Source of the DNA: Clostridia bacterium
GTDB lineage: Bacteria; Bacillota; Clostridia; Oscillospirales; CAG-272
Assembly: GCA_017456145.1 (NCBI GenBank)
Contig: JAFTJZ010000023.1
Location: 1-32,084, forward strand
Direction of reading: 5' to 3'
DNA: 32,084 nt
This document shows, piece after piece, positions 25,589-32,084 of this stretch. Each line of letters opens with the position of its first letter. The stretch's first letter is position 1. Both the position numbers and the translations under genes were made by a program. The notes beneath the pieces are model-generated. The model worked only from the letters and a program-made list of their open reading frames with translations. It did no database searches and was not told the DNA's origin.

Positions 25589-25638
25589 GGCGGGGTGAGT
25601 CAAATGCAAAATGCATTTGAAACTCACCCCGCCGTTTT
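25589..25638. terminator. Long hairpin terminator between the transglutaminase and AraC genes
   Basis: GGCGGGGTGAGT (25589-25600) pairs with ACTCACCCCGCC (25622-25633), and inside it CAAATGCA pairs with TGCATTTG, giving about 20 bp with a two-base bulge. GTTTTATTT follows on the plus strand. It serves the transglutaminase operon and lies at the very end of the convergent AraC gene. A related hairpin is at 27945-27990. Confidence 0.85.
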
Positions 25639-26458
25639 ATTTCTCCTCGCTGCGGCTTTGTACTCGCTTGCGAAACGCGGAGGGGGAGAGGTGGCAGATC
25701 TCCTTGAAATGGCGGCTGAGATGGAACTCGTCGTAAAAGCCAAGCGAGGAGGCCACCTCGGAAAGTTTCATGTCGGGGTGGTTGATCAGATAGAATTTTG
25801 CCTGCTCGACTCGCGTTTCCAGAAGACAGCGGTGAATGGTGGTACCGTAGGTGTTTTTGAAGGCGATCTCGCAGGTCTTGACACCGATGTTCAACGCGCG
25901 AGCGACATCGGTGTTTTTTAGCATACGGTCAGATAACGTGATCATCTCGCGGATGCGCTGCGCCAGCAGCTTTTTGTCGCTTTGATACAGACAGCTCTTC
26001 AGCTCAAGCAGCAACACATCAAAATACGCAGACGCCAGCGTGTGGTTGCCGCATGTGTGCGCGTAGATGATCCGTTCAAAGCAGTTGCGCACGTTCGGGT
26101 TTCCGTAGGTGCGAATGTGAGTGCAAAGAGAAATCCCGTCGGGACTCTCGGAAAACGGGCGGGAGGAGCAGGCATCGCACTCCGTCGGAAATGCGTGAAT
26201 GTACATGGTTTTGGTACCTGCGGCGCAGGGGGAGATGCCGTAGTGAGACAGCCCCGCACTGAGGATGAGAACATCGCCCTGCCGCGCAAGAAAGGTCTCC
26301 TCCGCTTGCCCGATCTTCCAATCTCCCTCGCTCATATAGATAAAGTCATGCTCCGCCATGACGCGGTTGGGGTGCTGATGCGGCGTGGCATAACTGGGCG
26401 CATTTGCATCGCTGATGATGTGCGGCGCTCTCGTGTCAAAAAACAGATCCATTGACAA
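25637..26458 (-). CDS. AraC-family transcriptional regulator
   Basis: The 273-residue protein has an N-terminal cupin-like sensing region (HQHPNRVMAEHDF, then GDVLILSAGLSHYG) and a C-terminal AraC-type double helix-turn-helix from about residue 165, with TDVARALNIGVKTCEIAFKN and the second helix pair in KLSEVASSLGFYDEFHLSRHFK. This layout is typical of regulators of carbohydrate genes. GGGAGG precedes the start, and a consensus promoter lies just upstream. It is transcribed divergently from a Gfo/Idh/MocA oxidoreductase and both promoters carry the same 11-bp sequence, so that gene is a likely target (inference). Confidence 0.92.
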   Translation of the reverse strand: MSMDLFFDTRAPHIISDANAPSYATPHQHPNRVMAEHDFIYMSEGDWKIGQAEETFLARQGDVLILSAGLSHYGISPCAAGTKTMYIHAFPTECDACSSRPFSESPDGISLCTHIRTYGNPNVRNCFERIIYAHTCGNHTLASAYFDVLLLELKSCLYQSDKKLLAQRIREMITLSDRMLKNTDVARALNIGVKTCEIAFKNTYGTTIHRCLLETRVEQAKFYLINHPDMKLSEVASSLGFYDEFHLSRHFKEICHLSPSAFRKRVQSRSEEK

Positions 26459-26474
26459 CCTCCCGTTGTATTGG

Positions 26475-26485
26475 TATCACAACCA
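26475..26485 (-). promoter_or_regulatory. Candidate operator, TGGTTGTGATA, AraC side
   Basis: Read on the minus strand, TGGTTGTGATA sits at the downstream edge of the -10 box of the AraC promoter. The identical 11 bases occur on the plus strand at 26581-26591. Binding by the adjacent AraC regulator is inferred. Confidence 0.5.
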
Positions 26486-26513
26486 TTATACACAGACACG
26501 GTGCGAATGTCAA
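26485..26513 (-). promoter_or_regulatory. SigA-type promoter of the AraC regulator
   Basis: On the minus strand TTGACA (26508-26513) and TATAAT (26485-26490) are spaced by exactly 17 bases, a full consensus match. Confidence 0.88.
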
Positions 26514-26580
26514 GAGCGGACGGTACATAAATTACCTTTTGTACATGAAATTTTCCCTTTTGTCAATTCCACATTTGCCT

Positions 26581-26591
26581 TGGTTGTGATA
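26581..26591 (+). promoter_or_regulatory. Candidate operator, TGGTTGTGATA, oxidoreductase side
   Basis: This 11-bp sequence overlaps the extended -10 box of the oxidoreductase promoter. It is an exact match to 26475-26485 in the opposite orientation. Confidence 0.5.
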
Positions 26592-26595
26592 TGAT
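26587..26595 (+). promoter_or_regulatory. Extended -10 promoter of the oxidoreductase gene
   Basis: TGATATGAT (26587-26595) is an extended -10 box with no good -35 at the correct distance, which suits a promoter needing an activator. AAAGGA and GGTG precede the ATG at 26627. Confidence 0.55.
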
Positions 26596-26626
26596 ATAAA
26601 AAAGACGGAAAGGATGGTGACACACC

Positions 26627-27754
26627 ATGAAAAAGATCAACGTAGCTTTGGTAGGTATGGGCTTTGGCGGCGCGTTCGTGGGCATTTATAAGGAGCATCC
26701 GAACGTTGGCACAATGGGGCTGTACGATACCAACCCCGATACGCTGCGCGGCGCGGCGAATTATCACGGCATCGATAAGGTGTACGGCAGCTTTGAGGAG
26801 ATCCTCGCGGACGAAAGCGTGGATGCTGTGCATCTGATTACCCCCATTCCTCTGCACGCCGAGCAGACGGTGCAAGTGTTGAATGCGGGGAAACACTGTG
26901 CATGTACCGTTCCTATGGCAACCACACTGGAGGATTTGCAGCGCATCACCGATGCTGTCCGCACGTCGGGCAAGAATTATATGATGATGGAAACCACATT
27001 GTACACCTACCAGTATTTCTACGTCAAGCAGATGATCGAGAGTGGCGAGTTGGGACGCATCCAGTTTATGCGCGGCTCCCACTATCAGGACATGGCGTAC
27101 TGGCCCGACTACTGGATGGGCTTGCCACCCATGCACTACGGCACCCACGCCATCGGCCCGATGGTCGGGCTGTCCGGCTCCCGCATCAGCCGCGTGCATT
27201 GCTTCGGCTCGGGCAGCATGGAGGGCTGGCTCGGTGAGCAATATGGCAACCCGTTCCCTGTTGAGTGTGCGATTTTCGATTTTGAAAACGGCATGAAGGG
27301 TGAGGCGACCCGTTCGCTGTTTGAAACGGCGCGGATGTATCAGGAGGGGCTCTCGGTGTACGGCTCTAAAAAATCGTTTGAATGGGGCTTTTGTGACCAT
27401 GATGATCCCATCATCACGACGCTGCAGGGCAGTAGCGGCGGGCGCGGCAACATCACGACCTGCGAGGTCAAGCAGATGCCCAACTTCTATCAAAGTCTGC
27501 CCGAGGAAATTCAACATTTCACAGTCGGCGGCAATTACGATCCGCTCAATCCGCAGGAGTCACTCTCCAAGGGCGCTGGCGGCGGTCACCACGGTTCGCA
27601 TCCCCATCTGGTGCATGAGTTTGTCATGAGCATTATCGAGGAACGTAAGCCTTGGATCGACGAGGTGCTGGGCGCGAATATCACCGCCGCAGGCATCTGC
27701 GCACATATCTCTGCCATGAACGACGGAAAAGAGGTCATCGTTCCGACATTCTGA
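26627..27754 (+). CDS. Gfo/Idh/MocA-family oxidoreductase
   Basis: The 375-residue protein has an N-terminal Rossmann motif GMGFGG (residues 10-15) and the ITPIPLHAEQ segment at 71-80. The second domain has MMMETTLYTYQY, ELGRIQFMRGSHYQD and MHYGTHAIGP (H170, H174). Members use NAD(P) to oxidise or reduce sugars and sugar derivatives. The usual EKP motif, whose lysine takes part in catalysis in many members, is replaced by TVP at 94-96 in ACTVPMATT. Together with the divergent AraC regulator this suggests inducible carbohydrate metabolism. The substrate is not predictable. Confidence 0.92.
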   Translation: MKKINVALVGMGFGGAFVGIYKEHPNVGTMGLYDTNPDTLRGAANYHGIDKVYGSFEEILADESVDAVHLITPIPLHAEQTVQVLNAGKHCACTVPMATTLEDLQRITDAVRTSGKNYMMMETTLYTYQYFYVKQMIESGELGRIQFMRGSHYQDMAYWPDYWMGLPPMHYGTHAIGPMVGLSGSRISRVHCFGSGSMEGWLGEQYGNPFPVECAIFDFENGMKGEATRSLFETARMYQEGLSVYGSKKSFEWGFCDHDDPIITTLQGSSGGRGNITTCEVKQMPNFYQSLPEEIQHFTVGGNYDPLNPQESLSKGAGGGHHGSHPHLVHEFVMSIIEERKPWIDEVLGANITAAGICAHISAMNDGKEVIVPTF

Positions 27755-27800
27755 TCTCCATCAATAAACAGCCTCCGTAAACAAGAGGCATACATTGGAT

Positions 27801-27845
27801 CAAGTTTTTTGAGGGAGGGCGGGGCTGCGTCATTCGCGCAGCCCC
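27801..27845 (-). repeat. Dispersed hairpin element, copy B
   Basis: On the minus strand a GGGGCTGCG...CGCAGCCCC hairpin (27821-27845) is followed by a tail ending CTCAAAAAACTTG (27801-27813). The tail matches copies A (5597-5640) and C (31903-32078), while the hairpin sequence is unrelated. Confidence 0.6.
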
Positions 27846-27848
27846 GGC

Positions 27849-27881
27849 GCAAAAAAGCCGACAGTTGGCTTTTTTGCCGCG
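27849..27881. terminator. Bidirectional terminator
   Basis: GCAAAAAAGCC (27849-27859) and GGCTTTTTTGC (27867-27877) form an 11-bp perfect stem with a seven-base loop. The arms supply an A-run and a T-run in both directions, so it can serve the oxidoreductase on plus and the membrane protein gene on minus. Confidence 0.75.
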
Positions 27882-27944
27882 CGGAATTTGTATTTTAGCC
27901 TGCACAGTAGAAAAAATTGCAGTGTTTAGCCGTAAAGCGAAAAC

Positions 27945-27990
27945 GACGGGGTGCGTCAAATGCATTTTATGCATTGGCTCACCCCGCGTC
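27945..27990 (-). repeat. ATGCAT-core hairpin at a gene 3' end
   Basis: CGGGGTG and CACCCCG flank an inner AATGCAT-TTT-ATGCATT hairpin. It directly abuts the TAA of the minus-strand membrane protein gene. The sequence is closely related to the hairpin at 25589-25633, which likewise abuts the TAA of the AraC gene. Confidence 0.65.
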
Positions 27991-29340
27991 TTATTCTTCT
28001 TCAATGTCCATATTTTCCCATCGCACGCACAGCAATGCGACACTGACATAAATCAAAAATGCGACCGTGGCGCAGGCGTGATAAAGCGCGAGGTGCACCA
28101 CGTCGGTCTGAGTCGAGAGGAAAATCCCCACGCCCCAGAGAGCTGCGAGCACGGGAATCGCGACGACGTGCCCCCGTTTGATTCGCCCTGCCTTGATCCA
28201 TATGATCAGAATCAACGCAAATCCGATGCTGTAGACTGCGTTCTCTGCCGAGTCCAGCGTGACGCTGATGCCCGAGAGCAGTTGGCTGATGAAATAAGAT
28301 CCCTTTTGCGTCAACGCATTCCACAGAATGCCGATGATCGAAGAATACATCAGATCGCAAAAGACGCGCACTGCCGATATGGTTACCATGACCCGACAGA
28401 TCGGCAAGATGCGACGATCCTCGTCCAGCTTGCTGTATTCATAAGCGAAATACGTCAAAAACAGCAGCAGCATCAGCCGTACGGGCTCGTGCAGCTCGGC
28501 GGCGTAATTGACCATTGTTATCGCGATGGATTGTGTGACCGCCACATGATCAGCCAAGGCGACAATGACGGTGTAGGCGGCGTAAAGGGCGACGGCAAGG
28601 AGCAGGGAGAGCACGGTCGCAGGGGAGACGACCTTCTTTCGCGTAAAGCTCGCCCATTCCAGATAAGAGAGCAGTATATAAAGTAATCCGAAGGTCAGAA
28701 ATACCCCAAGATAGAGAAACAGCAATTGGAGCAGCGTGCGCAGGACGGTGGTGTGGGGCAGCGAGGTGAGCAGTGCCCTTGCGATAAGCTCCAGTACAGA
28801 GAGCAGCATGCAAGCGAGCGTCAGGAGCGCCCCTTTACCGCAGTTGCGTCCCACAGCACCCGCGTAGTGCTCTCCCTCCAGAATGGAATAGTTGAAATAA
28901 ATATCCTGCTGACGGAAGGCGGTGATGACGTAGGTGCCGATGATGAACAGATATGCGGGCAGCAGCGCATCAAACGGGATTGTGTAAAAATCGGGGGTGC
29001 CGATGATCAGGACTCTGGGTAAAAACAACGCCCAGATGCCGAGTACACCGCAGATCAGATAGATCGATGCGGTACTGTAAAAGCTGCCCTGCTGTGCTTG
29101 CCACATCTCATCCTTGATTCTCCCCGTGCCGCGCATCGCACCGCACAAAAGGATGAGCGCCGTGCCAAGCAGAACGACAATGTCCACCGTGGCAAGATAC
29201 CAGTGGGTCTTCAGCGCTCCGTTGGTGAGCAGCGTGACGATGCGGATAAGCAAGCTCAGCGCAGCGATCGGCAGCGCCAGCGCGATGGCGTTGCGGCACA
29301 CCCTCCCGCGCACTGCCTCAATTCGTTCGTCATAAAACAT
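27991..29340 (-). CDS. Polytopic membrane protein, downstream of XRE regulator
   Basis: The 449-residue protein is very hydrophobic, with about ten to eleven predicted membrane helices and an acidic tail (ENMDIEEE). It begins with FYDERIEAVRGRVCRNA, an N-terminal pattern seen in membrane proteins encoded beside small XRE regulators in Firmicutes. I do not recognise a characterised family. Two ATGs are possible: 29346, overlapping the regulator stop as ATGA, and 29340. AAGGAGGT lies one base from the first and seven from the second, so 29340 is chosen. The gene is cotranscribed with the XRE regulator, and its function is unknown. Confidence 0.8.
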   Translation of the reverse strand: MFYDERIEAVRGRVCRNAIALALPIAALSLLIRIVTLLTNGALKTHWYLATVDIVVLLGTALILLCGAMRGTGRIKDEMWQAQQGSFYSTASIYLICGVLGIWALFLPRVLIIGTPDFYTIPFDALLPAYLFIIGTYVITAFRQQDIYFNYSILEGEHYAGAVGRNCGKGALLTLACMLLSVLELIARALLTSLPHTTVLRTLLQLLFLYLGVFLTFGLLYILLSYLEWASFTRKKVVSPATVLSLLLAVALYAAYTVIVALADHVAVTQSIAITMVNYAAELHEPVRLMLLLFLTYFAYEYSKLDEDRRILPICRVMVTISAVRVFCDLMYSSIIGILWNALTQKGSYFISQLLSGISVTLDSAENAVYSIGFALILIIWIKAGRIKRGHVVAIPVLAALWGVGIFLSTQTDVVHLALYHACATVAFLIYVSVALLCVRWENMDIEEE

Positions 29341-29342
29341 GT

Positions 29343-29558
29343 TCATACCTCCTTATCGGACGGTGCGCCGTCCTCCCAAAACAGATCGTTGAGCGTCAGT
29401 CCCAGCACGCGGCAGATGCGGATACAAAGCTCCAGCGTGGGATTGTAGCTGCCGGATTCAATCATGTTGACCGTCTGGCGGGAAACACCCACCTCGCGCG
29501 CCAGCTCAGCCTGTGACAGCGCTTTGGCAAGCCGCGCACCTTTCATTCGTTCGTTCAT
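29343..29558 (-). CDS. Small XRE/Cro-CI-type transcriptional regulator
   Basis: The 71-residue protein is essentially one helix-turn-helix domain: KALSQAELAREVGVSRQTVNMIESGSYNP is the HTH, followed by LELCIRICRVLGLTLNDLF. It resembles the YozG-like small regulators of Firmicutes. The start at 29558 has AAGGAGA upstream and begins MNERMKGARL; in-frame ATGs further upstream lack a ribosome binding site and would lie in the promoter. Two 18-bp palindromes, one overlapping the -35 and one just downstream of the -10, indicate that it represses itself and the cotranscribed membrane protein gene (inference). Confidence 0.93.
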   Translation of the reverse strand: MNERMKGARLAKALSQAELAREVGVSRQTVNMIESGSYNPTLELCIRICRVLGLTLNDLFWEDGAPSDKEV

Positions 29559-29575
29559 AAAAATCTCCTTGCCGA

Positions 29576-29593
29576 TGTCAAATATATGCGACA
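29576..29593. promoter_or_regulatory. Candidate XRE operator O2
   Basis: TGTCAAATATATGCGACA is an 18-bp imperfect palindrome of the form TGTC-N10-GACA. It lies downstream of the -10 of the XRE promoter and in the leader of its transcript. Confidence 0.65.
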
Positions 29594-29598
29594 TAAGT

Positions 29599-29627
29599 AT
29601 TATAGCATACTCTGCACACAATGTCAA
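29599..29627 (-). promoter_or_regulatory. SigA-type promoter of the XRE-membrane protein operon
   Basis: On the minus strand TTGACA (29622-29627) and TATAAT (29599-29604) are separated by 17 bases. The -35 box is half of operator O1. Confidence 0.88.
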
Positions 29628-29639
29628 GTATATTTGACA
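29622..29639. promoter_or_regulatory. Candidate XRE operator O1
   Basis: TGTCAAGTATATTTGACA is an 18-bp palindrome that contains the -35 box of the XRE promoter. Its centre is 46 bp from that of O2. It lies 35 bp upstream of the -35 of the divergent promoter. Confidence 0.68.
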
Positions 29640-29673
29640 AAAAAGAAGAATATTACAGGACAAAACAATTTTC

Positions 29674-29702
29674 TTGACAACGGCAGAATAATCTGTTATA
29701 AT
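29674..29702 (+). promoter_or_regulatory. SigA-type promoter of the tandem paralogue pair
   Basis: TTGACA (29674-29679) and TATAAT (29697-29702) are separated by 17 bases. AAGGAGA and the ATG follow about 35 bases downstream. Confidence 0.88.
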
Positions 29703-29742
29703 GTAATCAATACATACGAACTTTACCAAGGAGAATCCGACC

Positions 29743-30804
29743 ATGACAGAACGATACGGTTATTACGCAGAAAGGGCCAATAAAACGCCGCTGGATCGGG
29801 GTGTTATTACCCAAATGCTGAAAAAGCAGCAGCGCTTGTCTATTGTGGCTGCGGTGATTGTCGCGCCGATGCTGGTAGGCATTGGTTTGCTTGGCCTTCA
29901 GATCCATCACCTGTTATTTGATGTGCTTGCTTGGCTTTTCTTTGGAGCGACAGCGGTGCTGCTTGTGGAGACTGTCATTCCTTTGATCCTTTTGCCGCTG
30001 GGCAAATTCACGGTCAGTCTTGACGCTATGTGCCGCAAGGAGATCGTATATCGCGGCAGCGGTGATCATAAGTCTTGTGATGAGGTGTTTTATTTCTCGC
30101 ACCATGGCTCTTTTATCACGGGCGGTACGCTGTACAATTATACAGAGCCGGGGCATATGTTCTACGTGGTCAGCTATTACGGACATCGGGGCTCGCCTGC
30201 CATGATCTTCCATACCCATATGTATGAGTGGGTTGGCGCACCGGAGGAGCTGGGCGGTGTGCAGCCGACGGCGGAACTCAGTAACGGTACGCACATGGGA
30301 GACACCATTCTTGCCCGCCGTCCGCTGACTAAGGGAAGAAAGACCAGGCTGACCGATGAGGAGATCGTCCGTGATCTGATGGAAAATCGCCGTGTCCCCG
30401 ACGATCTGTTTGCCAAGCTGTCTGCAGGGCTGTTCGTGATCTGTGGCGTGCTGTTCTTTGTCAATGTGGAGCTGGCGAGCGTGGTTTTGGCACTTGCAGG
30501 TACGGTGTATGCTGCGCTGCTTACACAGCGGTTGATTTGGAACAGACAGGTGCGAAAGCACCGATTCATCATCACCAAGGATACGCTGATGGACAAGGAT
30601 CCCATCACGCGGGGGATATGGCGGTGGAAGAAAATGCGCTTTACGCTGGCGTTTCGCAACAGCGGCACGTATCGTCTGCCGCGCGCCGATACGAGTGTTT
30701 TTTACGACGCGGAGCTGGGCGACTCCTTCCTTGTTGTACGTCTGGAGGGAAAAAACAGAGCCATCCGCGCGGTGTATAATGCGCTGGACTATGATTGGGA
30801 CTAA
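29743..30804 (+). CDS. Membrane protein with internal duplication, paralogue 1
   Basis: The 353-residue protein is not assigned to a family. It has two hydrophobic helices (about 33-52 and 60-85), a soluble beta-rich region (about 88-165) ending MYEWVG, a linker ARRPLTKGRK, then two more helices (about 225-265) and a second soluble region (about 275-353) ending ALDYDWD. The two halves share a pattern: a short charged start, a Y/F-x-F strand, then a G-x-x-F-x-V-V strand and a terminal Y-x-W/Y. This suggests an internal duplication. Four membrane helices with both soluble domains on the same side are expected. It is followed 14 bases later by a paralogue and has its own consensus promoter. Confidence 0.8.
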   Translation: MTERYGYYAERANKTPLDRGVITQMLKKQQRLSIVAAVIVAPMLVGIGLLGLQIHHLLFDVLAWLFFGATAVLLVETVIPLILLPLGKFTVSLDAMCRKEIVYRGSGDHKSCDEVFYFSHHGSFITGGTLYNYTEPGHMFYVVSYYGHRGSPAMIFHTHMYEWVGAPEELGGVQPTAELSNGTHMGDTILARRPLTKGRKTRLTDEEIVRDLMENRRVPDDLFAKLSAGLFVICGVLFFVNVELASVVLALAGTVYAALLTQRLIWNRQVRKHRFIITKDTLMDKDPITRGIWRWKKMRFTLAFRNSGTYRLPRADTSVFYDAELGDSFLVVRLEGKNRAIRAVYNALDYDWD

Positions 30805-30818
30805 AATGGAGGATCGAG

Positions 30819-31898
30819 ATGGATGAGCAATTGAATGAAAAAATCGAGCAGGAAATCCAAGAGAAAAAGCCGTTGGATCGAAGGACCTGCGTGCGTGATC
30901 TCCGTAAGGCTTATAAAAACGAGTGGCCCGGTGTTTGGGTGATGTATGCGTTTGGTGTTCTCGTGACTGTGGGCGTAGCGGTGCTTTTGTTTTGGTGGCC
31001 CTATTGGTTCTTGCACTTGTTGGGTGTGCTTTGGATCGCAATGAACTGGTATTTGGGTATGGGGGAGGGGTTTCGCCACCTTCTGACACTGTGCGGTGTG
31101 TGCAACGTAGCATTGGATGTCATGTGCGGCTCTGAGGAAAAAGAGGATGAGAACGGACATAAGTATTATTATTTTTACTTTTCTCATCATGATTCGAAAT
31201 TGGTGACAAAATGGATGTATGAAAATATCCTTCCGGGTGAGATCATGTACGTCACCACGGTGCCGGGCGTTTTGAAAAAGCCGATCGCGATCTACCGCAC
31301 TCAAGAATATGAATGGGTCGGCAAGCCCGATGAACTCAAAGATTATACCACCCGATACGCTGCGCAGGGGCAAACGGAGGAGCGTGTGGAGAACACCATC
31401 CTCGCGCGGCGTCCTCTGACGCGTGGAAGAAAGTGGAAACTGACCGATGAGGCGATTGTTCGCGATCTTTTGGAGAATCGCGTGCTGACGAGCGAACGCT
31501 TGGCGGTTTCTGTGGTCGGTATCGTGCTGTTGAGTGGACTGTTCTTTTTGGTGAACGCAACGGTAGCATCGGTAATACTTGCCGTTGGGGGTGCGATTGC
31601 CGTTTTGCTGATCGTCCAATATCTTTGGTACGGACGGCAGATCAAGCAGCGCCGTTTTATCATCGCAAAGGACACGCTGATGGATAAAGACCCCGTCAAG
31701 CGCGGTATTGGCAAGAACCGAAAAACGCGGTACGTGTTGGGCTTTCGTAAGCATCGTCCGTACATACTGCCTGCGCAGGATGAGAGCATCTACCGCGATG
31801 CAGAGCTTGGCGATACCTTTTACGTCGTGCTCTTTGAAGGCAAAACCAAGAGCGTTCGCGCGGTATATAACGCGCTGGACGTGGAGTATAGGGAGTAA
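30819..31898 (+). CDS. Membrane protein with internal duplication, paralogue 2
   Basis: The 359-residue protein is a paralogue of the preceding one. Shared segments include the FSHH motif, YEWVGKPDEL, ILARRPLTRGRK, LTDEAIVRDLLENR, IAKDTLMDKDPVKRGI and AELGDTFYVV with VRAVYNALD near the end. The layout of two helices plus a soluble domain, repeated once, is the same. The N-terminus is longer and acidic (MDEQLNEKIEQE). The start at 30819 is preferred over an in-frame ATG at 30795 because GGAGG lies six bases upstream and 30795 overlaps the previous gene. Its function is unknown. Confidence 0.82.
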   Translation: MDEQLNEKIEQEIQEKKPLDRRTCVRDLRKAYKNEWPGVWVMYAFGVLVTVGVAVLLFWWPYWFLHLLGVLWIAMNWYLGMGEGFRHLLTLCGVCNVALDVMCGSEEKEDENGHKYYYFYFSHHDSKLVTKWMYENILPGEIMYVTTVPGVLKKPIAIYRTQEYEWVGKPDELKDYTTRYAAQGQTEERVENTILARRPLTRGRKWKLTDEAIVRDLLENRVLTSERLAVSVVGIVLLSGLFFLVNATVASVILAVGGAIAVLLIVQYLWYGRQIKQRRFIIAKDTLMDKDPVKRGIGKNRKTRYVLGFRKHRPYILPAQDESIYRDAELGDTFYVVLFEGKTKSVRAVYNALDVEYRE

Positions 31899-31902
31899 AA
31901 AT

Positions 31903-32078
31903 ATATGCGGGGGGAACTTTTGTGTACAAAAGTTCCCCCCGCACCCCCCTCAAAAAACTTTGAATAAAAGAGATAGGATGTCATCGTAACGAAAGCATCC
32001 TATCCTTTTTTATTCAAGTTCTTGAAAGAGGGGGCGCGGGGGAGAAAACTTCTCGAAAGAAGTTTTCTCCCCCGCCAT
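31903..32078. repeat. Nested palindromic intergenic element, copy C
   Basis: The element is an imperfect inverted repeat of about 175 bases made of three hairpins. The outer hairpins are perfect: a 17-bp stem at 31907-31942 with loop GT, and an 18-bp stem at 32036-32075 with loop CGAA. Between them two inverted tails (CTCAAAAAACTTTGAATAAA and its imperfect complement) flank an inner hairpin. The tails match repeat copies A and B. Confidence 0.75.
31972..32013 (+). terminator. Terminator after the tandem paralogues, inside the nested element
   Basis: GATAGGATG (31972-31980) and CATCCTATC (31996-32004) form a 9-bp stem with a 15-base loop, followed by CTTTTTTATT on plus. The opposite strand also has TCTTTTATT, so it may work both ways. 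Confidence 0.7.
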
Positions 32079-32084
32079 ATCATT

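Larger units (their letters stand above)
27755..27990. other. Intergenic region between convergent genes, holding three hairpins
   Basis: This 236-base stretch between the oxidoreductase and the polytopic membrane protein contains a GCCTC...GAGGC hairpin right after the oxidoreductase, dispersed repeat copy B, a bidirectional terminator and the ATGCAT-type hairpin. No coding frame was seen. Confidence 0.65.

Overview
The window looks like chromosomal DNA of an uncultured, probably gut-associated member of the Clostridia (Oscillospiraceae/Eubacteriales-like). The evidence is moderate GC, strong AAAGGAGG-type ribosome binding sites, several near-perfect SigA promoters with 17-bp spacers, a GGGtGRT/NifU-like gene pair, a TepA-type ClpP homologue and a BspA-like leucine-rich-repeat surface protein. 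No rRNA, tRNA, CRISPR array, transposase or phage gene was seen.

Layout. (1) 16-4694, minus strand: a five-gene candidate operon read as PduL-type phosphotransacylase, secreted lyase-like lipoprotein, SGNH hydrolase, NifU-like scaffold, GGGtGRT protein, behind a TTTACA-17-TATAAT promoter. (2) 4898-7746: tepA on plus, then a flotillin on minus with tandem SigA-type promoters. (3) 7747-10603, minus: MoxR ATPase, DUF58 protein and a short DUF4129-like membrane protein, translationally coupled. (4) 10859-13761, plus: a PMCA-type calcium P-type ATPase and a possible 44-codon cysteine-rich peptide. (5) 13886-19102, plus: a 1738-residue LRR surface protein with its own promoter and terminator. (6) 19430-25578, plus: a second MoxR-DUF58 cluster, this time ending in a full transglutaminase. 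(7) 25637-27754: an AraC regulator and a Gfo/Idh/MocA oxidoreductase transcribed divergently, with an 11-bp sequence shared by both promoters. (8) 27991-31898: a small XRE repressor and a polytopic membrane protein on minus, diverging from two tandem paralogous membrane proteins on plus. (9) 31899-32084: a nested palindromic intergenic element.

How it may fit together. The two MoxR-DUF58 clusters bracket the calcium pump and the large surface protein. MoxR-DUF58-transglutaminase sets are generally thought to act in maturation or remodelling of envelope and extracytoplasmic proteins, so a link to the LRR protein is plausible but is inference only. The XRE region has two 18-bp TGTC-N10-GACA palindromes, one overlapping the -35 and one just downstream of the -10, which is a convincing autoregulatory layout. 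The divergent membrane protein pair carries an internal duplication (two membrane segments plus a beta-rich domain, twice per protein), so one module is present four times in tandem. Dispersed hairpin elements with conserved flanks mark several intergenic regions.
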